In this document: positions 40,806 to 51,129 of the stretch, one piece after another | Layout of the letters: the number at the start of each line of letters is the position of its first letter | Position numbering within the stretch: position 1 is the first letter of the stretch | NCBI GenBank assembly: GCA_024707225.1 | Contig: JANQAE010000002.1 | Span: 310,001-374,000, forward strand | Source: Dokdonella sp. | Lineage (GTDB): Bacteria; Pseudomonadota; Gammaproteobacteria; Xanthomonadales; Rhodanobacteraceae | Direction: 5' to 3' | Length of the DNA stretch: 64,000 bases | Position numbers and translations under genes: made by a program | Notes under the pieces: generated by a model | What the model was told of the DNA's origin: nothing | The model's input: the letters and a program-made list of their open reading frames with translations, nothing else | Database searches by the model: none

Positions 40806-41546
40806 TCAGGCCGCGGCGATCCGGCCGGCGCCGGATCCCGACGCGGCGGCGCGGCGATCCAGATCGCGCGAGACGATCCGCTGCACCGCGGCCGACAGAT
40901 CGGCCGCCTGCGCGCGGACCGTGGCCGCACTGCGCGCGAAGTGGTTGTAGATCACCACCGCCGGAATCGCCGCGACCAGGCCGAGCGCGGTCGCCAGCAG
41001 CGCCTCGGCGATGCCCGGCGCGACGACGGCGAGCTGCGTCGTATGCGACCGCGCGATGCCGATGAAGCTGTTCATGATGCCCCAGACGGTGCCGAACAGG
41101 CCGACGAACGGGGCGGTCGCCCCGATCGTCGCGAGCGCCCCGGTGCCGCGGCGGAGCAGCCGCGCATGCGCGGCTTCGAGCCGGTCGAGCTGCGAGGCGA
41201 TGCGTTCCCTGATGCCGTCGGCCGGCAGCTCGCGCGACAGCGCGAGCTCGCGTTCGGCCGCCTCGATGAAGCGGCCGGCGACGCCGTCGGTCAGCATGGC
41301 ATCGCGCTCGATCGCGACCAGCGACGCGGCCGCGGCCAGGCGCTCGCCGGCGGCGCGCTGACGGCGCGCGATCTCGCGCAGCTCCCAGGCCTTGGCGACG
41401 AGGATCGTCCAGGTCGCCAGCGAGGCCAGCGCCAGGCCGAGCATGACCGCCTGCACGACGGCGTCGGCGGCGACGAACATGCCCCACGGCGAGAGGTCGC
41501 GCGGCAGGGCCAGGTCGCCGGCAGCGGTGAGCACCGGAGCTGCCAT
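40806..41546 (-). CDS. exbB: ExbB proton-channel protein
   Basis: 246 residues with three membrane segments of the MotA/TolQ/ExbB family: [55 protein letters not shown] and [34 protein letters not shown]. It is first in the exbB-exbD-tonB operon and divergent from the TonB-dependent receptor, with a Fur box between. Confidence 0.93.
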   Translation of the reverse strand: MAAPVLTAAGDLALPRDLSPWGMFVAADAVVQAVMLGLALASLATWTILVAKAWELREIARRQRAAGERLAAAASLVAIERDAMLTDGVAGRFIEAAERELALSRELPADGIRERIASQLDRLEAAHARLLRRGTGALATIGATAPFVGLFGTVWGIMNSFIGIARSHTTQLAVVAPGIAEALLATALGLVAAIPAVVIYNHFARSAATVRAQAADLSAAVQRIVSRDLDRRAAASGSGAGRIAAA

Positions 41547-41709
41547 CGTTAGCGCGGCTCCGCCGCGCGCACGTCGCGGGTCGGGTCGGCGCCCGGGCGA
41601 GAACGCGCGGTCGGTCGGCCGACGGGCAAGGCGCCAGCAGTCATCGGACCGGGCTCCTGTGGACGAGCGCATACGCGACGCTTCTCCTGCGCTCGTTCCT
41701 GAACTAAAA

Positions 41710-41724
41710 TGAGAACCATTCTCA
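41710..41724. promoter_or_regulatory. Fur box
   Basis: TGAGAACCATTCTCA is a perfect palindrome fitting the 7-1-7 Fur pattern. It lies in the ~200-bp divergent region between exbB and the TonB-dependent receptor. A TAAAAT at 41705-41710 could be the -10 element of the receptor promoter and overlaps it. Iron-dependent repression of both operons is expected (inference). Confidence 0.75.
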
Positions 41725-41752
41725 CTCGTATCCGCAATACGGAGCCCATGAT

Positions 41753-43864
41753 ATGACCAGCGCCCCCCTCGTTGCCAATCGGCGCTCGCGCCGCTTCCCG
41801 GGCTGCCCGCCGAAGCGCCTCGCACTGTGCGCCGCGCTCGCCGCCGTGCTCGGCACGGCCGGCGCACAGGCGCAGACCGCCCCGGCGCAGGCCGACGACG
41901 GCACGGTCTATCTCTCCCCGCTGGTCACGCAGGCCGACGAGACCGATCCGTACGCCGAGCCGGCCGCCGACAGCGCGATCAGCGCCGACGCGATCGATCT
42001 GTTCGGCGGGCAGAACCTCGACGACGTGCTGCGCTCGACCGCCGGCACGTTCACGCGCGACAACCCGCAGAACCCCGGCGTCGCGGTCAACATCCGCGGC
42101 CTGGAGGGCTCCGGCCGCGTCAACATGACGATCGACGGCATCCGCCAGAACTTCCGCTTCGCCGGCCACGAGGCGCAGGGCTTCACGTACGTCGATCCCG
42201 CCCTGCTGGCCGGCATCGACGTCAGCCGCGGCGCGGTGTCCGGCGTCGGCGGCGCCGGCGCGCTGGCCGGCTCGGTCAACTTCCGCACGCTCGGCGCCGA
42301 CGACATCCTCGGCGGCGGCCGCGACGCCGGCGGCTTCGCGGCGTTGAACTGGGGCGACAACGGATCGGGCTTCGCGCCGGTCGCGGCCGGCGCGGCGCGC
42401 TGGGGCGCGATCTCGCTGGCCGCGGCGGTCAGCCGGCGCTCGCCGGACGACTACGACAACGGCGACGGCGTCGAGGTGCCCGGCACCGCGCAGGACCTGA
42501 CCTCGGGCCTGATCAAGTTCGAGTACCGGCCGAGCGAGACGCACCGGCTGAGCCTCGGCGGCCTCTACTACGACAACGACTTCCTCGCCAACTCGTACAA
42601 CCAGAACATCGACTCGCGCCAGTACACGGCCGGCTATGCGTACACACCCGGCACGGACTGGGTAAACCTGCGCGTCAATGCCTACCGCAGCGACGTCACG
42701 ATGACCTACGACGACGCGCCGGGCATCCCGACCGGCGGCACCGCGATGGGCCGCGTGATCGAGGACGTCGGCACCGGCTTCGACGTCAGCAACACCTCGC
42801 GTCTGGGCTCGAATCTGACGACGACCTACGGCGTGGAGTACTTCGACGACGACGTCGATGTCGTCAACAGTGCCGCGGTGCCCGACCGCGGCGTCAACCC
42901 GAGCGGCGAGAGCTCGATCGGCGGTGTGTTCGCCGACACGCGCCTGAGCGTCGGCATCACCGACGTCATCGTCGGCCTGCGCTACGACCGCTTCACGCTC
43001 AAGGGCCACGGCTCGGTCACGGCCGGCAATCCACTGGGCATGCCGGAAGGGCCGTACACGGTCGATCGCTCCGACGGCCGCTTCAATCCGAAACTGACCC
43101 TCGCGCTCAATCCGGCCGACTGGGTGCAGCCCTACGTCAGCTGGAGCAAGACGTTCCGTCCGCCGACGATCTCCGAAACGATGACCGGCGGCAGCCATCC
43201 GGCCTCCGGCGGTCCGCCGCAGTCGTTCTTCCCCAATCCGTTCCTGAAGCCGGAAACCTCGCGCGGCTGGGAGGCCGGTGCGAACTTCCTCGCCGGTCCG
43301 GCGCTGACCGCCGACGACAGCCTGCGCGTCAAGCTCGGCTACTTCCACAACCGCGTCGAGGACTACATCACCGCGGTGATGGGGCAGGGCGTCTACTTCG
43401 GCAACAATCCCGGCACCTCGACCGTCAAGGGCGTCGAGCTCGAAGGCGGCTACGACGCCGGCTTCGTGTTCGCCAACCTCAGCTACACGCATACCGACTC
43501 GGACCTGCCTGCGCAGGTCAACGGCTTCGGCGCGCAGAGCTACGTGCCCGACGACGTCGTCAGCGCGACGATCGGCACGCGCCTGCTCGAGCGCCGGCTC
43601 ACGCTCGGCACGCGCTACTACAAGGTCTCGCGCAGCTTCATCGGCGACATCAATGCCTACGACGGCGATCCCTGGGATCCGGGCTACCACCTGGTCGACC
43701 TGTTCGCGAACTACGTGTTCGGCAACGGCACCGAGCTGCGCGCGAACGTCTCGAATCTGCTCGACGAGGCCTATACGCCGGTGCTGAGCACGCCGGCCGG
43801 CGGCAGCGAGATCGACACCGGCCGCGGCCGCACCGTCTCGCTGACCGCCAAGTTCCGCTTCTGA
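41753..43864 (+). CDS. TonB-dependent outer membrane receptor, haem/haemoglobin type
   Basis: 703 residues with a signal peptide ([19 protein letters not shown]). The plug domain is visible in [44 protein letters not shown]. The C-terminal beta-barrel ends [10 protein letters not shown], with the terminal aromatic typical of outer membrane proteins. Motifs [10 protein letters not shown] and [15 protein letters not shown] stand where haem receptors carry FRAP and NPNL boxes, so haem or haemoglobin is a likely ligand, though the boxes deviate. Overall similarity is to the haemoglobin/transferrin/lactoferrin receptor group. It is divergent from exbBD-tonB behind a Fur box. Confidence 0.9.
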   Translation: MTSAPLVANRRSRRFPGCPPKRLALCAALAAVLGTAGAQAQTAPAQADDGTVYLSPLVTQADETDPYAEPAADSAISADAIDLFGGQNLDDVLRSTAGTFTRDNPQNPGVAVNIRGLEGSGRVNMTIDGIRQNFRFAGHEAQGFTYVDPALLAGIDVSRGAVSGVGGAGALAGSVNFRTLGADDILGGGRDAGGFAALNWGDNGSGFAPVAAGAARWGAISLAAAVSRRSPDDYDNGDGVEVPGTAQDLTSGLIKFEYRPSETHRLSLGGLYYDNDFLANSYNQNIDSRQYTAGYAYTPGTDWVNLRVNAYRSDVTMTYDDAPGIPTGGTAMGRVIEDVGTGFDVSNTSRLGSNLTTTYGVEYFDDDVDVVNSAAVPDRGVNPSGESSIGGVFADTRLSVGITDVIVGLRYDRFTLKGHGSVTAGNPLGMPEGPYTVDRSDGRFNPKLTLALNPADWVQPYVSWSKTFRPPTISETMTGGSHPASGGPPQSFFPNPFLKPETSRGWEAGANFLAGPALTADDSLRVKLGYFHNRVEDYITAVMGQGVYFGNNPGTSTVKGVELEGGYDAGFVFANLSYTHTDSDLPAQVNGFGAQSYVPDDVVSATIGTRLLERRLTLGTRYYKVSRSFIGDINAYDGDPWDPGYHLVDLFANYVFGNGTELRANVSNLLDEAYTPVLSTPAGGSEIDTGRGRTVSLTAKFRF

Positions 43865-43971
43865 CCGCGCGCGCCGCGCCGTCGCCACCGCCGCCGCGGC
43901 GATCGACCCGCTCCGATCACCGTTCAGCCGCCGCGGCGTCACGCTGCGGCGGACCTCCCGAGGACATCGAC

Positions 43972-44652
43972 ATGACCATCCGCCATCCGCTCGCGTTCGC
44001 GCTCGTGCTCGCCGCCGCTCCGGCCGCGGCGGCGGACTTCCCGCTGTCGTTCACGGCCGACGGCTCCAGCCGCTGGTACGAGTTCTACACCGGCTCGTTC
44101 GCGCAGCTCGACAAGGGCCACGGCGGCGATCCGGCGCTCGACGGATTCTTCCGCATCGGCGCCGAAGCCGATCCGTTCGCACCGACGGTGTTCGAGGAGG
44201 CCGCCGACGCGGCCGACGTGTTTCCGCGCGAGCACGCGTTCGCGAACATCGGCACGATCAGCTACGCCGGTGCGGGCGACGGCACGTTTGCGATCACCGC
44301 GGTCACGCTCGACGTGTCGCCGCACGTCACGGCCGAGCACGGCGTGCTCGGCACCGACTATCGGACCACGGTCAGCAGTCCGGTCGGCACGGTCACCGTC
44401 AGCGGCGGCGTGGTCACCGACATCCGGCTGGAAGCGGCGATCCGCTTCGAGCTCGACGCCACCTACATCCCGTCGATGGGCTGGCTGCCGTACGACGGCA
44501 CGCTGTCGATGGCCGGCGACCGCTTCGACCTCTTCGTCGACGACGAGGTCGCGTTCGCGCACGGCAATCTGCGCTATGCCTGGGACCTGACCGGCCGCAT
44601 CGACGGTGTCGGCGGCGCTGCCGACCGGATCTTCGAGGCCGGTTTCGATTGA
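43972..44652 (+). CDS. secreted protein of unknown function downstream of haem receptor
   Basis: 226 residues with a signal peptide (LAFALVLAAAPAAAA). The rest is beta-rich, Asp/Gly/Phe-rich and without cysteine in its mature part. There are two repeated-looking stretches (FAITAVTLDVSPHVTAEHGVLG and GVVTDIRLEAAIRFELDATYIPSMGW). It begins 107 bp after the receptor stop, on the same strand, and is probably in its Fur-controlled transcript. A haemophore-like or receptor-assisting role is possible from position only. No known haemophore signature is seen. The C-terminus ADRIFEAGFD resembles that of the GH5 enzyme. Confidence 0.72.
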   Translation: MTIRHPLAFALVLAAAPAAAADFPLSFTADGSSRWYEFYTGSFAQLDKGHGGDPALDGFFRIGAEADPFAPTVFEEAADAADVFPREHAFANIGTISYAGAGDGTFAITAVTLDVSPHVTAEHGVLGTDYRTTVSSPVGTVTVSGGVVTDIRLEAAIRFELDATYIPSMGWLPYDGTLSMAGDRFDLFVDDEVAFAHGNLRYAWDLTGRIDGVGGAADRIFEAGFD

Positions 44653-44892
44653 TCGGCAGCGGCGGGCCTGCCGACGCAGCCGCAGACCGATGCCGAATCG
44701 AGCGCTGCCGGACCGGACAGGCGGATGCGTCGGCCGGCCAGCCTCCGATGGGCTGGCATCGATCCGACACATCGCTACAATGCCGGCCGACCCGATGATC
44801 GACGCGCTGCGTCGGCGAGCATGCAGACTCCACGGCATGCCGCGCGAGGACGTGCGCCGCGTCGGTCACCGCACATCGACGACGGGGGCGAG

Positions 44893-45642
44893 GTGATCAG
44901 GGGCGGTATCGAGGCTCGAGCGGATTCGAAGGCGTTGCGGGTGGCCCTGGTCGAGGACGACGCCGAACTGCGCGACGCGATCCTGGCACCGGCATTGGCC
45001 GAGTCGGGTTTCGACGTCGCCGCGTTCGGCAGTGCGGCCGGCCTGTACCGCTCGCTGCTGCACCGCAGTTTCGACGTCGTGGTGCTCGACGTCGGCCTGC
45101 CCGACGAGGACGGTTTCGACGTGGCCCGCTATCTGCGCTCGCTGTCGTCGATCGGCATCGTCATGCTGACCGGCCGCGCGACCAGTCCCGATCGCGTCCG
45201 CGGCCTGCGCCACGGCGCCGACGCGTATCTGACCAAGCCGATCGATCTGGACGTGCTGATGGCGACCCTGCACAGCCTGTCGCGCCGGCTCGTATCCGAA
45301 AAGGCCGAGCGCGTCATCGAGGGCTCGTGGCGGCTCGGCGACGGCGACTGGAACCTGCTGACGCCGGACGATGCCTGCATCGATCTGACCGCCTCGGAGC
45401 GCAGCCTCCTGCGCACGCTGTTCGATGCGCGCGGCCAGCCGGTCACGCGCGAGGCGCTGATCGCCGGCCTGACCGGCGACGTCTACGATTTCGATCCGCA
45501 CCGGCTCGAGATGCTGGTCCACCGCCTGCGCCGCAAGGTCGCCGCCGGCTGCCGGCACCCGCTGCCGCTGCGCGCGGTGCGCGGCAAGGGCTACGTGCTG
45601 GCGGTCACGCGCGGCGCCTCGTCCGCGCCGGCGCGCGCCTGA
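44893..45642 (+). CDS. OmpR/PhoB-family response regulator
   Basis: 249 residues from the GTG at 44893, preceded by GGGGGCGAG. The receiver domain has the acidic pair EDD at 21-23, phosphoacceptor Asp66 in VVVLDVGLPDEDGF and the Lys of YLTKPIDL. The C-terminal winged helix includes LTASERSLLRTLFDARGQPVTREALI and HRLEMLVHRLRRKV...LRAVRGKGYVL. The convergent gene at 45670 encodes a histidine kinase and is a likely partner, although a convergent arrangement is less usual for cognate pairs. Target genes are unknown. Confidence 0.87.
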   Translation: MIRGGIEARADSKALRVALVEDDAELRDAILAPALAESGFDVAAFGSAAGLYRSLLHRSFDVVVLDVGLPDEDGFDVARYLRSLSSIGIVMLTGRATSPDRVRGLRHGADAYLTKPIDLDVLMATLHSLSRRLVSEKAERVIEGSWRLGDGDWNLLTPDDACIDLTASERSLLRTLFDARGQPVTREALIAGLTGDVYDFDPHRLEMLVHRLRRKVAAGCRHPLPLRAVRGKGYVLAVTRGASSAPARA

Positions 45643-45669
45643 CCGCACGCCGGATCGATCCGCCGCCGC

Positions 45670-47052
45670 TCAAGGCGCCGCCGGCTCCGCGCGCGGCAGC
45701 CGCATGCGAAAGCGCGCGCCGGCGCCCGGCGCATTCTCGACATCGAGCGTGCCGCCGGCATTGCGGACCAGGTTGGCCGCCACGGCCAGCCCGAGCCCGG
45801 TGCCCTGGCCGCTCGGCTTGGTCGTGAAGAACGGCTCGAAGATCCGCTCGCGCAGATCCTCGGCGACGCCCGGACCGGTATCGGTGAACACGACATCGAC
45901 GTACGGCCCGCACGGCTGCACGTCGATCTCGAACCGGCCGCCGTCGGGCATCGCGTGGTTCGCATTGGCCGCGACGTTGAGCGCGATCAGCGCGAACTGC
46001 GCCGGGTCGAAACGCACCGGCAGCGCCTCGTCGCCCGCCACCGCGATGCGCATGCGGATCGACGGATCGAGCAGCTGCTTCAGCATCGGCTCCATCTCGC
46101 GGATCGCGCGCCCGGCGTCGAAGAGCTCGATCCGCGTCGCGTCGTTGCGGCTGAAGTTCAGCAGGTTCTGCGTGATCGACGCGGCGCGCCGTGCGGCCGA
46201 TTCCATGCCGTCCAGGCTGCGGCGCAGCTCGTCGGGCTCGCGGCTGTTGCGGCTGCGCTGCGCGTAGCCGAGCATCAGGCCGAGCAGGTTGTTGAAGTCG
46301 TGCGCGACGCCGCTGGCCAGACGGCCGACCGCCTCCACCTTCAGCGCGTGGACCAGCTGGTCGCGGACGCGTGCGTGCTCGGCGATCTCGGCCTCGAGCC
46401 GCCGGTTGATGCGGACCAGCTCGTTGCCGCGCCGGTTCGCCTCGCGCAGGCTCTCGCGCAGCGCCGCCACGGCGCGGTCGATGACGATCGCGATCAGCAG
46501 GAACAGTATCGCCGTGATCGCCGCGCCGATCGCCTCGTCGGCGAGCGAGGCGGCCGTGATCCTGCCGGCGCGCACGTCCACCGCGAAGCCGATCGCGAAC
46601 GCGACGATCATCCAGCCGTACATCCACCACAGCGCGCGCCGTCCGAGCACCAGGCCGGCGATCGCGATCCACACCACCTGGACCGGCTGCTCGTAGACCT
46701 GGGCGGCCAGACCGCTGGTCGCGTACGAGAGCACCATCAGCAGCGCGACCACGCCGAGCACCAGACTCGCCGCTGCACGGAACCGGCCGCGCCGGATCAT
46801 CGCCAGTCCGATCCAGGCCATCGTGCTCAGCGCCAGGCTCATCAGCACGCTGGCGGTCTCGCCGGGCCGCCACGGCAGCGCGCTGATCGCGATCCGGTAC
46901 AGCCACATCAGCGGCGGCACGCAGCCGATCAGGATCAGCACGATCTGCAGCATCGGCGCATTGCGGCGGTCGACCGGATCGTCGATCGGCGCCGACGCCA
47001 GCCAGCGGCGCGCCCGGGAGTCGGGCGCGGGTGTCGCGGGGGATTCGCTCAT
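45670..47052 (-). CDS. membrane sensor histidine kinase
   Basis: 460 residues. The N-terminal ~190 residues contain about six hydrophobic segments (MLQIVLILIGCVPPLMWLY, ASLVLGVVALLMVLSYATS, ALWWMYGWMIVAFAIGFAV, AAITAILFLLIAIVI and others) with little periplasmic sequence, so it may sense within the membrane. A coiled-coil (RRLEAEIAEHARVRDQLVHALKVEAVGRLASG) leads to the H-box VAHDFNNLLGLML with His251. The kinase domain shows NVAANANHAM, DTGPGVAEDL and GQGTGLGLAVAANLVRNAGG. The convergent response regulator gene is 27 bp away. Confidence 0.87.
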   Translation of the reverse strand: MSESPATPAPDSRARRWLASAPIDDPVDRRNAPMLQIVLILIGCVPPLMWLYRIAISALPWRPGETASVLMSLALSTMAWIGLAMIRRGRFRAAASLVLGVVALLMVLSYATSGLAAQVYEQPVQVVWIAIAGLVLGRRALWWMYGWMIVAFAIGFAVDVRAGRITAASLADEAIGAAITAILFLLIAIVIDRAVAALRESLREANRRGNELVRINRRLEAEIAEHARVRDQLVHALKVEAVGRLASGVAHDFNNLLGLMLGYAQRSRNSREPDELRRSLDGMESAARRAASITQNLLNFSRNDATRIELFDAGRAIREMEPMLKQLLDPSIRMRIAVAGDEALPVRFDPAQFALIALNVAANANHAMPDGGRFEIDVQPCGPYVDVVFTDTGPGVAEDLRERIFEPFFTTKPSGQGTGLGLAVAANLVRNAGGTLDVENAPGAGARFRMRLPRAEPAAP

Positions 47053-47294
47053 TCGGGTCGAGCCATCGGCACGGCGATGCGGAACGGCCGTTATACACAC
47101 CGGCGCTGTTCGCGCGTGCCGGACGCGCTGGACCGGCAGCGGCGCGGACGGCGGCGCCTCCATCGACCGGCGCCAGGAGTCCGCCGCTGCGGGTCGCCGC
47201 ATCGAGCGATCCCCGGAGCGCCGCCCGCAGCGGCGTGCTGGCAGAAGGACGATCGCGTTATGCTTGCCGCCAGCCACCACGAGGCGGGGAGCGG

Positions 47295-47552
47295 ATGGAT
47301 TGTTTCGTCTACAAGAGCGTGCACAAGACCGATACCTACATCTTCCTGCGTGAGGAAGAGGGCTTCGATGTGCTGCCCGACGCCCTGGCCGAGCAGCTCG
47401 GCGAGCTGGCGTTCGTGATCTCGCTGCAGCTCTCGCCGGAGCGCAAGCTCGCGCGCGAGGACGTCGAGGCGGTCATGCGCAACCTGCGCGAGCAGGGCTT
47501 CCATCTGCAGTTGCCGCTGCCCGACGAGTCCTTCATGATGGGTCCGTCTTGA
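47295..47552 (+). CDS. YcgL domain-containing protein
   Basis: 85 residues: MDCFVYKSVHKTDTYIFLREEEGFDVLPDALAEQLGEL... through to MRNLREQGFHLQLP. This is the short YcgL family of gammaproteobacteria, where a cysteine near the start and the KxxxKxDTYxF pattern are conserved. In many relatives it follows ribonuclease D genes, but here no such gene is adjacent. The ATG at 47295 follows GGGGAGCG. It is 46 bp upstream of the ankyrin gene and could be co-transcribed. Confidence 0.87.
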   Translation: MDCFVYKSVHKTDTYIFLREEEGFDVLPDALAEQLGELAFVISLQLSPERKLAREDVEAVMRNLREQGFHLQLPLPDESFMMGPS

Positions 47553-47598
47553 CGTCGGGCGCGCTCGGCGCGCCCGGCAGACCGCCGACGAGGCCGGC

Positions 47599-50500
47599 AT
47601 GCCCGATTCCGTACTGACGCTGCTGTCCGGTCTGATCCGTCATCCCGCGACGCTGGTCGTGCTGCTCGCCCTGGACGCGGTCGTCATGACCCTGGTCTGC
47701 CGCGCGATCGGCTTCGGCCGCGAGCGCGGCCTCTGGCGCGACCTGGCGCGATCCGGCCTGGTCGCGCTGGTGCTGCTGATCGGTTTCGCCGCGGTGCTGA
47801 CCGCGATCATGGCGGTACCGGCCTGGTGGCTGCTGCACGCGCCCTCCGCGGCGACCGCACTCGGCTCCTCGCTGGCCCTGCTCGCGGCGCTGTACGTGTT
47901 CTGGCGCTCGTGGCCGGCGCTGGCGCTGCCGTTCGAATGGGACGACGCCTACGCGCGCGACGAAGGCCGCTCGTGGCTGTTCGCGGCCCTGCAGCGCAGC
48001 GTCGCGTTCGCCTGGCATCTGACCCGCGATTTCCGCAACAACCTGTTCCAGGGCCTGCCGGCCGCGGTCGGCGTGCTGCTGATCGTCGGCGGCGCGCTGG
48101 TGATCCCGACCGCCGGCGACCGCGTCGCCGACGGCACGCGCCTGGTCGCGGCCGCCGTGTATCTGCTCGTCGTGGTGCCGCTGGCCTGCCTCGGCATCGC
48201 CGGCGGCTGCATCCGGCTGCTGCTGACGCGGCACGGCCGGCGCAGCCAGCCGGACCGGCCCGAGCCGGTCGCGGAGGCGGCGTCCTCGCCGCTGCTGCCG
48301 CCCGGCATGGCGCGCGCCGAACTCAATGCGATCGTCCTCAACGCCGCGCGCGCCGGCCAGATCGACCTGGCGCTGGCCGCGATCGAGCACGGCGCCCATC
48401 CCGATACCGCGCCCGAAGGCCACGAACGCGACCAGCGCAGCGTGCTGATGGTCGCCGTGACGCAGCCGGACCTGCGGCTGCTGCGCGCGCTGATCGGCCG
48501 CGGCGCCGACGTCAACCGCGCGCAGGCCGGCCTGACGCCGCTGATCGCCGCCACGCGCGACAGCTATCAGGGCCGGCCCGACGCGGTGATGATGCTGCTG
48601 GCCAACGGCGCCGATCCGCGGCTGGCCGACGCGGCCGGCAATACGCCGCTGCATCACGCGGGCCTGTGCGTCGAGCCGGCCGTCGCCGCGCTGCTGGTCG
48701 ACGCCGGTGCCGACGTCGACGCGGTCAATCACGAGGGCCTGACCACGCTCGGCATCGCCTGCGCGAACGCGAACTGGGCGATCGCCGGCTTCCTGCTCGA
48801 GCGCGGCGCGCGCAGTGACGTCGCGGGCGCGCAGCCGGCGCTGATCCAGGCCGCCGCGGTCGCCGAGGACGATCCGGCCGGCGTGCGCCTGCTGCTCAAG
48901 CGCAAGGCCGCCGTCGACGTGCGCGGCACGCTCGATCGCACCGCGCTGCTCGCCGCGGCGCTGGCCGGGCATGCGGCGATCGTCGAGGCCCTGCTCGCGG
49001 CCGGCGCCGACCCGAACCTCGCCGACCAGCACGGCACCACCGCCCTGATGGCGGCCGCCCAGGTCGGGGCGGTGCAGGTCGTCAACGCGCTGGGCCGGCG
49101 CAAGGTCGATCCGGACCGCGTCGACGTCAACGGCCGCACCGCGCTGATCGTCGCCTGCGCATCGCGCCATGCCAGCGAGGACTGCGTGCGCGCGCTGCTG
49201 GCGCAGGGCGCCGACCGCGAGCGCCGCGCTGGCGACGGCCGCCGCGCACTCGACTACGCAGTCGCGGCCGGGCGCTGGCACATCGTCGCGCTGCTCGATC
49301 CGGCCTATCCGCTGCCGAGCAGCCTGGTCGGCACCACGCTGCCGATGGAGGCCGCCAGCGCCGAGCATCTGCTCGATGCGCTGCGCTTCGGCCACTGGCC
49401 GGTCGTGCAGGAATTCGCCGGCATGGTCCGCGACTGGCCGCAGAGCGTGCTGGCCAGCATCTTCCTCGCGCTGCGCGACGCGGAACACCGCGCGGCGCGC
49501 GACTGGCTGCTCAACCGCGATCTGGACGTCGACGCACGGATGGCCGACGGCCGCAGCCTGTTCGAGGCGCTGCTGGCCGAGCTGCCCGATGCCTACGAAG
49601 CACTGGCCGAGCTCGTCGCGCGCGGCGTCGCGCTCGGCGGCGCCGGCGTGCTGGCGCGTGTACTGGCGGTCACGCCGGCCGACAAGCCTGGGCTGCCGCT
49701 GCGCCGTCTGGCGCGGGAGCTGCTGGAACGCGGCGCCGACGCGGCCGGACGCGCCGCCGGCGAGCGCACCGCGCTGCATCTGGCCGCCGCGCTCGGCGAT
49801 GCCGATCTGGTCGACGCGCTGCTCGCGCGCGGCGCCGATCCGAACGCGCGCGACGTGGTCGGCCGCACGCCGCTGCACGTGGCGATGAAGCTGGAGTCGG
49901 CCGTCGTGGTGCCGCTGCTGCGCAGCCTGGTCGCCGCCGGAGCCGACCCGGAGATCGCCTCGGCTCACGGTGAAACCGCGCTCGGCCTCGCGCTGGCGCG
50001 GCCCGAGCGCGAGCTGGCGTACTGGCTCAACTGGACGCGCTGGCACCTGCCGCGGCGGCGCCTGCGCGGCGAGGACCTGCCGGCCGCGGCCGCCCTCGGC
50101 GATCTCGACGCGGTCGAGCGCATGCTGGCGATGGGTATCGCACTCGACGGCACCGACGCCCAGGGCGCGACCGCACTGGTGCGCGCCAGCGGTGCCGGCT
50201 ATGCCGGCCTGGTCGCGCTGCTGCTCGACGCCGGCGCCGACCGTCTTCACCTGACCCAGTCCGGCGCGCATGCGCTGTCGGCGGCGGTCAGCGCGCGCCG
50301 CGAATCGGTCGTCGCGACCCTGCTCGAACGCGGCGTACCGGCGGATCTGCCGCTGCCCGGCGGCGGGACGGCGCTGATGGTCGCCGCCGCACTCGGCCTG
50401 CCGCGGATCGCCGAGCTGCTGCTGCAGGCCGGCGCCGACGCCAATGCCGCCGACGATACCGGCATCGTCGCGCTGCATGCGGCGGCGCAGTTCGCGTTCA

Positions 50501-50937
50501 GCAGCCGCGACACCGCGACCGCGCATGCCTTGTTCGACACGCTGCTGCGTCATCGCGCGCTGCTCGAACAGCGCGACGAGGCCGGCTACGACGCCTTGCT
50601 GCTGCTGCTCGGCGCACGCGCCGATCCGGGCACGCCCTGCGACGCGCGCCATCTGGCGCTGGTCGCAGGCCTGCTGGTCGAGCGCGGCGCGCCGCTGGAT
50701 CGACAGGACCAGCGCGGCGTCAGTCCGCTGCACGCCTGCGCGATGCACGGTCTGCTCGGCTGCGCGCGGCTGCTCAAGACGCGCGGCGCGCCGCTCGATC
50801 TGCCCGACCGCATGGGTCGCTCGCCGGGCGAGGTCGCCGCGCTGCTCGGCTACGCCGATCTGGCCGCCGAGCTCGGCGTCAACCGCCGCGCGATACCGAG
50901 CGTGCGCCAGACCTTGCGCCGCCAGGTCATCGAGTAG
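47599..50937 (+). CDS. large membrane-anchored ankyrin-repeat protein
   Basis: 1112 residues. The N-terminal ~210 residues hold five membrane segments (about 16-35, 53-75, 84-102, 153-171 and 182-206). From about 235 to the C-terminus lie ankyrin repeats of the pattern G.TALMAAA..G...VV..LL..GADPN. They are best preserved at 325-410, 440-545, 720-800 and 880-980, with a degenerate middle (about 570-680). The repeats would face the cytoplasm as a protein-binding scaffold. No enzymatic domain is recognised. This membrane-anchored form resembles large ankyrin proteins of Xanthomonas relatives (from memory). It is a single intact frame despite the repetitive DNA. Confidence 0.88.
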   Translation: MPDSVLTLLSGLIRHPATLVVLLALDAVVMTLVCRAIGFGRERGLWRDLARSGLVALVLLIGFAAVLTAIMAVPAWWLLHAPSAATALGSSLALLAALYVFWRSWPALALPFEWDDAYARDEGRSWLFAALQRSVAFAWHLTRDFRNNLFQGLPAAVGVLLIVGGALVIPTAGDRVADGTRLVAAAVYLLVVVPLACLGIAGGCIRLLLTRHGRRSQPDRPEPVAEAASSPLLPPGMARAELNAIVLNAARAGQIDLALAAIEHGAHPDTAPEGHERDQRSVLMVAVTQPDLRLLRALIGRGADVNRAQAGLTPLIAATRDSYQGRPDAVMMLLANGADPRLADAAGNTPLHHAGLCVEPAVAALLVDAGADVDAVNHEGLTTLGIACANANWAIAGFLLERGARSDVAGAQPALIQAAAVAEDDPAGVRLLLKRKAAVDVRGTLDRTALLAAALAGHAAIVEALLAAGADPNLADQHGTTALMAAAQVGAVQVVNALGRRKVDPDRVDVNGRTALIVACASRHASEDCVRALLAQGADRERRAGDGRRALDYAVAAGRWHIVALLDPAYPLPSSLVGTTLPMEAASAEHLLDALRFGHWPVVQEFAGMVRDWPQSVLASIFLALRDAEHRAARDWLLNRDLDVDARMADGRSLFEALLAELPDAYEALAELVARGVALGGAGVLARVLAVTPADKPGLPLRRLARELLERGADAAGRAAGERTALHLAAALGDADLVDALLARGADPNARDVVGRTPLHVAMKLESAVVVPLLRSLVAAGADPEIASAHGETALGLALARPERELAYWLNWTRWHLPRRRLRGEDLPAAAALGDLDAVERMLAMGIALDGTDAQGATALVRASGAGYAGLVALLLDAGADRLHLTQSGAHALSAAVSARRESVVATLLERGVPADLPLPGGGTALMVAAALGLPRIAELLLQAGADANAADDTGIVALHAAAQFAFSSRDTATAHALFDTLLRHRALLEQRDEAGYDALLLLLGARADPGTPCDARHLALVAGLLVERGAPLDRQDQRGVSPLHACAMHGLLGCARLLKTRGAPLDLPDRMGRSPGEVAALLGYADLAAELGVNRRAIPSVRQTLRRQVIE

Positions 50938-51129
50938 CGCGCAGCCGGCGAGCGTCGCCGCGATCCGGCAGGCGATCGCCGCGGCGTCGAACGCGCGCGA
51001 TCGGCTGCGCAACGTGTCGGCGAGCGGCCGCCGGTCGATGCTGCCGTCCGGTCGTGCGCGGGCAGGCGCTCGTTTACCGACATCCTGCTAGTGTCGCCCC
51101 GTCGTCCTTTCACCCTCCAGGTCCCGCGC

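Noticed and set aside
47533-51012. 1159-codon minus-strand open frame
   Set aside because: Arg/Gln-rich shadow of the ankyrin gene, with no family features.
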